A DNA stretch of 37,163 nucleotides, taken from assembly GCA_016790475.1 (NCBI GenBank), contig JAEUOX010000244.1:1-37163 (forward strand), given 5' to 3'. The stretch comes from Rhodoferax sp. (GTDB taxonomy: Bacteria; Pseudomonadota; Gammaproteobacteria; Burkholderiales; Burkholderiaceae_C). The notes beneath the pieces were generated by a model. It ran no database searches and was not told the DNA's origin. It worked only from the letters and a program-made list of their open reading frames with translations. This document shows, piece after piece, positions 31,400 to 37,163 of the stretch. The translations under genes were made by a program, and so were the position numbers. Position 1 is the stretch's first letter; each line of letters opens with the position of its first letter.

Positions 31400-31813
31400 A
31401 TGGCCGCGATCCACATCACCGACATCGAAGAGGCCATCAACCACTGGCGCACCCGTGCGCCGTCCGTCGATGGCTACTCGCTGGGCCCGGAGCTGCGGGC
31501 GCTGGCGGAGGTGTACGGCTGCATGGTGTACGCGCGTGCACAGGAGGTTGACGCTGCCGCGCTGCCAGACGACGCCTGGGCCGCCTGGATGGCCTGGTAC
31601 GACACCACGCCCGACACGCCCTGCATCGCGATCTGCTCCACCAGCCAGGGGGATGCGGTGTGCAAGGGCTGCGGGCGCCGGTTCGATGAAGTCCAGCGCT
31701 GGACCGAGATGGATCCGGTCGAGAAGCGGGCCAGCTGGCGCCGCATCCGGCTGGAGGCCACGGCCTGGCGCTTCAACCGCTACGCCGAGCGCGCCGCGGA
31801 AGCCCGCGCCTGA
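31400..31813 (+). CDS. DUF3717-DUF1289 fusion protein
   Basis: A 137-residue protein. Residues about 1-65 match DUF3717 (IHITDIEEAINHWRTR, LRALAEVYGCMVYAR). Residues about 70-120 match DUF1289, a small Cys-rich domain: PCIAICSTSQGDAVCKGCGRRFDEVQRW, described here by its four cysteines in the pattern C-x3-C ... C-x2-C, likely to bind zinc or an iron-sulphur cluster. DUF1289 often stands alone. Neither domain has a known function. It diverges from the holin-like gene and ends directly against the yaeQ stop with no spacer. Confidence 0.87.
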   Translation: MAAIHITDIEEAINHWRTRAPSVDGYSLGPELRALAEVYGCMVYARAQEVDAAALPDDAWAAWMAWYDTTPDTPCIAICSTSQGDAVCKGCGRRFDEVQRWTEMDPVEKRASWRRIRLEATAWRFNRYAERAAEARA

Positions 31814-32374
31814 TCACTTCCAGGTGATCGGCTCGACCTGCACGCTGGTGCTGCCGTCGCCCAGCAGCAGCGCGCCGTCCTGCACGGTCGCCTGCAACTG
31901 CATGCTGCGCTGGGCCAGCGCGCCGAGCTGCTGCGCGCTGTCGGCGGGCAGTCGGAAAATGCGCAGGTTGCGGGGGCGGGTCAGCCGCGATTCGATGCCG
32001 CGCCACCAGACTTCGGCGGCGTGCCCGTAGCAGTACAGCACCACCTCGTCGGCCTTGCCGCAGGCCTTGGTCAGCGCCTTGTCGTCCGGCTGGCCGACCT
32101 CGATCCAGCGGCGGATCCGGCCGGTGAAATCCCGCAGCAGCACGTCCGGTTCGTCCGGGTCGGACAGGCCGGCGCCGAAGCCGAGCACCGCGTCGCCCTG
32201 GCAGACCGTCTGCAGCGTGTGCGCCTGCAGCGCCAGTGCCGCCAGGCGCACCATCATGCGTTCGTCGGTCTCGCTCGGGTGGCGCGCCAGCGTCAGCGCA
32301 TGGTCGGCGTAGTAGCCGTGGTCGATGTCGGCGACCTGCAGGCTGGCTTTGAAGACCGTCGAGCGCGTGGCCAT
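31814..32374 (-). CDS. yaeQ: YaeQ family protein
   Basis: A 186-residue cytoplasmic protein. Typical features are the start ATRSTVFKASLQVADIDHGYY, then HPSETDERMMVRLAALAL and the acidic core DPDEPDVLLRDFTGRIRRWIEVGQPD. The fold is related to PD-(D/E)XK nucleases, with Asp/Glu residues at LLRD and WIEVG. In Enterobacteria yaeQ was reported as a suppressor affecting RfaH-dependent expression, but its molecular role is open. It lies 7 bp behind purB on the same strand, so the two are probably co-transcribed. Confidence 0.93.
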   Translation of the reverse strand: MATRSTVFKASLQVADIDHGYYADHALTLARHPSETDERMMVRLAALALQAHTLQTVCQGDAVLGFGAGLSDPDEPDVLLRDFTGRIRRWIEVGQPDDKALTKACGKADEVVLYCYGHAAEVWWRGIESRLTRPRNLRIFRLPADSAQQLGALAQRSMQLQATVQDGALLLGDGSTSVQVEPITWK

Positions 32375-32381
32375 CGCGGCC

Positions 32382-34497
<2,116 letters not shown>

Positions 34498-34516
34498 GGG
34501 CCCGGCCCCGCGCCCT

Positions 34517-35293
34517 TCACGCGCCGGTGATGCGGCGCACCAGCCGGAAGTACACGCTGATCGGCAGCAGCTCCAGCGCCTTGAGCCACAGCGAGAAGCG
34601 CCGCGGGAAATGGATCTCGAAGCGCCCCTGCGCCCAGCCCTCCAGGATCGCGCTGGCCGCCTCGTGGGGCTGCATCAGCGCCGGCATGTGGAACTGGTTC
34701 TGCGCGGTCAGCGGCGTCTCGACGAATCCCGGGTTGATGATCGACACGCCGACGCCGCGCGGGTGCAGGTCGAGGTACAGCGTCTGTGCCAGATGGATCA
34801 GCGCCGCCTTGGTCGGCCCGTAGGCCAGGCTCAGCGGCAGGCCCCGGTAGCCCGCGACGCTGCCCACCAGGCTCACGAAGGCGTCGCCGCGGGTGGTCTC
34901 CAGCAGATGCGGCAGCACCGCTTCCAGCAGGTGCAGTGCGCCGGCATAGTTCACCTGAAGATGTTGCTGCAGTTCGGCCATGTTCAGCGCGTCGGCCCGC
35001 ATCGGCCGGTAGTGGCCGGCGCAGTAGACCATGCCGTCCAGCCGGCCCAGCGCCAGCACCTGCGCCGTCGCGTCCGCCACCGCCTGGCGGTCGGTGGTGT
35101 CCAGCGGCAGCGCGATGGCGCCGGGGTGCGTGGCCACGAAGGCCTGCAGGGCGTCGGCCTTGCGTGCCGACACGATGACACGGGCGCCCCGCGCATGCAG
35201 CATCGAGGCGGTGGCCTGTCCGATGCCGGTCGAGGCTCCGACCATCCAGACGGTCTTGGCGCGCCAGTCGCGCAGAGGGGTGTTCAGGGGCAT
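34517..35293 (-). CDS. Short-chain dehydrogenase/reductase
   Basis: A 258-residue classical-type SDR. The Rossmann nucleotide motif is GASTGIGQ (about 19-26), the structural Asp is in LPLDTTD, and N-Y-A-G and the catalytic Ser (VSLVGSVAGY) are followed by YGPTK (Tyr and Lys of the YxxxK pair). The C-terminal region is basic and hydrophobic (RFSLWLKALELLPISVYFRLVRR), suggesting membrane association and a lipid-like substrate. It is the last gene of the MFS-DUF3833-SDR operon. Such SDRs accompany cyclopropane-synthase-like genes in many proteobacteria; the reaction is unknown. Confidence 0.92.
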   Translation of the reverse strand: MPLNTPLRDWRAKTVWMVGASTGIGQATASMLHARGARVIVSARKADALQAFVATHPGAIALPLDTTDRQAVADATAQVLALGRLDGMVYCAGHYRPMRADALNMAELQQHLQVNYAGALHLLEAVLPHLLETTRGDAFVSLVGSVAGYRGLPLSLAYGPTKAALIHLAQTLYLDLHPRGVGVSIINPGFVETPLTAQNQFHMPALMQPHEAASAILEGWAQGRFEIHFPRRFSLWLKALELLPISVYFRLVRRITGA

Positions 35294-35314
35294 GGGGATC
35301 CTGGTCAGAGGAGG

Positions 35315-35866
35315 TCAGCGTTTGCGGAAGGACAGCGTCACGTCGCCCAGATGGATGCCGAACTTGGACATCCGGGCCCGGTTGAGCATCACGCGTTCGT
35401 CGACCAGATACATCCAGTCGTCGAACTGGACCTCGTAGACGGTGCCGTCCACCGGAAGGGCCAGCGTGTAGGTCCAGTGCAGCGCATTGCCGCTCTGGCG
35501 ACCTTGCGCCACGCCCACCACGTCGTCGGCCCGACCGGTGTAGTGGCCCTCGGCCAGCCGGGTCAGGCGCCAGACACGGCGCTCCTGCCGCCCGTCGGAA
35601 TAGGTGAAGCGCTCTTCCAGCTCGCCATCGTCGCCCTGCCAGCGGCACTCCATCAGCACCGTGAAGCGCCGCTGCACGGTGCCGGAGCGGTCGGTGAACA
35701 CGCCGTGCGCGTCCAGCGTGCCGTTGAAGTACTGGCGCAGGTCCAGCACCGGCTTCTCGTTGCGGTAGTGGTCGATCTGCTGCGACGCGCAGCCGCCCAG
35801 GCTGGCGGCGAGAAGCATCGCGGTGGAGGTGGCGGCCGTGCGGGCCAGCAGTTGGCGGCGGTTCAT
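35315..35866 (-). CDS. DUF3833 lipoprotein
   Basis: A 183-residue protein. The N-terminus MNRRQLLARTAATSTAMLLA has a twin-arginine look, and the lipobox LGGC sets lipidation at Cys 26. The mature part matches DUF3833 (YFNGTLDAHGVFTDRSG, then FTYSDGRQERRVWRL, FDDWMYLVDERVMLNRARMSKFG) and is a lipocalin-like beta-rich fold, probably outer-membrane bound. The start overlaps the MFS stop (ATGA), so translation is coupled. The SDR gene starts 21 bp downstream. DUF3833 genes recur in clusters with cfa-like genes; a lipid-binding role is inferred. Confidence 0.9.
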   Translation of the reverse strand: MNRRQLLARTAATSTAMLLAASLGGCASQQIDHYRNEKPVLDLRQYFNGTLDAHGVFTDRSGTVQRRFTVLMECRWQGDDGELEERFTYSDGRQERRVWRLTRLAEGHYTGRADDVVGVAQGRQSGNALHWTYTLALPVDGTVYEVQFDDWMYLVDERVMLNRARMSKFGIHLGDVTLSFRKR

Positions 35867-37146
35867 GGAGTGGCGAAGGCCCGCGCGGGACGGACCAGGA
35901 GCAGATGGAGGGCGGCGCCGGCGAGCAGCTTCAGCCCGCACGGCAGCAGGCAGTAGGCGATGGTCAGGGCCTGCAGCGCGGCAGCGTCCCGTGCACCCGG
36001 CGCATAACCGAACCAGCCCAGCAGCGGCAGCGCCAGGCCGGCGGCCAGCGCCAGGTTGAGCTTGGCCGCGAAGTTCCACCAGCCGAAGTAGGCGCCCTCG
36101 GCGCGCCCCCGGTCGCCGGCCTGCGCGATCACGCCGGCCAGCAGCGCCCCCGGCAGCGCCAGATCGGAGCCCAGCGCCAGGCCGGACAGCGCGCACACCA
36201 CCAGGAAGGCCGCCGTGTCGCCAGCGCCCAGCAGTGCGGCGCCGACAAAGGCGCACACCGCCATCACGATGCCCAGCAGCCAGCTGCGCGCCAGCCCGAT
36301 GCGGGCCACCAGCTGCAGCCAGGCCGGGATCGACACGGCAGCGCACAGGAAGTACACCGCCAGCGATGCCGACTCGATGGCAGGACCGGCCTGCAGCCGG
36401 TCCTGCACAAAGAACAGCACCAGCGTGGCCGGCACCGCGCTGGCAATGCCGTTGAGCACGAACACGCCGAGCAGCCGGCGGAAGGCGGACTGGCGCCAGG
36501 GGTGCCAAAGGTCCGCAGTGTCCTGCGGGCCCCCAGCGGTTGGCCGCGGCGCGCGGCGCCAGGCCAGCCACCCGGCGACCAGCGCGACACAGAAGACCGC
36601 CAGCGTCGCGCCCATCCCGGCCAGCGCCGGCAGCATCGAGGCCAGCACCACGCCGGCCAGCCCGAGCCCCTCGCGCCAGGCGACCACGCGGCTGCGGTAA
36701 GCCTCCGTGCCACCCAGCATCGCGCCCCAGGACTGGTGCGCCACGCTCAGCAGGCTGTAGGCCGCGTAGGTGAGCACCAGCACGCCGGCGACCCAGGCCA
36801 GCAGCGCGGTCGTGCCCTGCACCGCCGGAAAGAAGAGCAGGCCGAAGCCGGCCGCCAGCAGCACCGCAGCCACCGCCCCGGCGCGCAGCACCGCATTGGC
36901 CGAGCGGGCAAACAGGCGGTCGCAGGCGCGCCCGATCACCGGGTCGATGCAGGCGTCCAGCAGTCGAGCCGCCAGCAGCACGCCGCCCAGCGCAGCCAGC
37001 GGCACGCCGAACTCGCGGGCATAGTGGTTGGGCAGCACGACGTACAGCGGCAATGCGACGAAGGCCAGCGGCAGGCCCAGCAGCCCGTAGCGCCATCCCT
37101 GCGCCAGCGGCAGCACCTGCGGCGGATCGGTGGCGGCAGAGGCCAT
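35863..37146 (-). CDS. MFS/GPH-type transporter
   Basis: A 427-residue protein with about 12 transmembrane helices. The N-terminal segment WRYGLLGLPLAFVALPLYVVLPNHYA and the loop DACIDPVIGRACDR (the melibiose-carrier-type D-x-x-x-D-P signature) point to the MFS_2/GPH subfamily. Related proteins sit beside DUF3833 and cfa-like genes and may move a lipid rather than a sugar; the substrate is unknown. It overlaps DUF3833 by four bases and appears to be coupled to a gene ending just beyond its start (TGATG). Confidence 0.9.
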   Translation of the reverse strand: MASAATDPPQVLPLAQGWRYGLLGLPLAFVALPLYVVLPNHYAREFGVPLAALGGVLLAARLLDACIDPVIGRACDRLFARSANAVLRAGAVAAVLLAAGFGLLFFPAVQGTTALLAWVAGVLVLTYAAYSLLSVAHQSWGAMLGGTEAYRSRVVAWREGLGLAGVVLASMLPALAGMGATLAVFCVALVAGWLAWRRAPRPTAGGPQDTADLWHPWRQSAFRRLLGVFVLNGIASAVPATLVLFFVQDRLQAGPAIESASLAVYFLCAAVSIPAWLQLVARIGLARSWLLGIVMAVCAFVGAALLGAGDTAAFLVVCALSGLALGSDLALPGALLAGVIAQAGDRGRAEGAYFGWWNFAAKLNLALAAGLALPLLGWFGYAPGARDAAALQALTIAYCLLPCGLKLLAGAALHLLLVRPARAFATP

Positions 37147-37163
37147 CAGCGGGTCGCCAGCTG
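37146..37163 (-). CDS. Possible C-terminal end of an upstream gene
   Basis: The last bases on the minus strand read in one frame as QLATR followed by TGA, whose A is shared with the MFS ATG (TGATG). This is the typical junction of a coupled operon, so an upstream partner is likely to lie past the right edge. Only five codons are visible, so identity cannot be judged. Confidence 0.3.
   Translation of the reverse strand, partial: QLATR

Overview
The window looks like chromosomal core and near-core DNA of a GC-rich betaproteobacterium of the order Burkholderiales, probably near the Leptothrix/Rubrivivax/Sphaerotilus group. The basis is high GC with strong codon bias, a recA-recX pair, a short type-2 ArgC, a DUF3717 protein, PglL-type pilin ligases and a YjcH-ActP acetate module. 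Genus is inferred. I see no rRNA, tRNA, CRISPR array, insertion sequence or prophage. No gene-free stretch exceeds about 200 bases.

Positions 1-9.1 kb, minus strand: an acetate/small-carboxylate module. Read in transcription order it holds an OmpR-type regulator and TctE/QseC-like kinase, yjcH (DUF485), actP, a CBS-nucleotidyltransferase, a small membrane protein, a symporter-histidine kinase fusion (CrbS/MxtR-like) and the start of a receiver protein cut by the window edge. Several genes are joined by ATGA overlaps. Four GGTAAG repeats at 10-11 bp phasing lie upstream of yjcH. A MarR regulator then diverges from recA.

Positions 9.6-14.6 kb: housekeeping genes. recA has two tandem LexA boxes, followed by recX, a convergent argC (minus) and sucCD (plus).

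Positions 14.8-28.8 kb, plus strand: the most interesting block. It encodes a CHASE2-Ser/Thr kinase, a PP2C phosphatase, an FHA protein, a CHASE2-adenylate cyclase, a cyclic-nucleotide phosphodiesterase of the PDEase_II type, a GAF-PilB/GspE ATPase fusion, a type IV pilin with a sigma-54 promoter, and two tandem PglL-like O-oligosaccharyltransferases. Writer and eraser pairs for protein phosphate and for cAMP sit beside a pilus motor with its own ligand-binding GAF domain. This suggests envelope sensing that controls type IV pilus assembly. FEKT/HEKT motifs repeated in the kinase tail recur in the linker of the FHA protein, suggesting a phospho-threonine docking code.

Positions 28.8-37.2 kb: mixed genes. 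They are moaC (minus), an M48 BepA-like protease (plus), a 4-TM holin-like membrane protein (minus), a DUF3717-DUF1289 fusion (plus), purB-yaeQ (minus), a glutathione S-transferase (plus), and a minus-strand MFS-DUF3833 lipoprotein-SDR operon that probably continues past the right edge. The last resembles clusters for fatty-acid modification around cyclopropane-fatty-acid synthase homologues.
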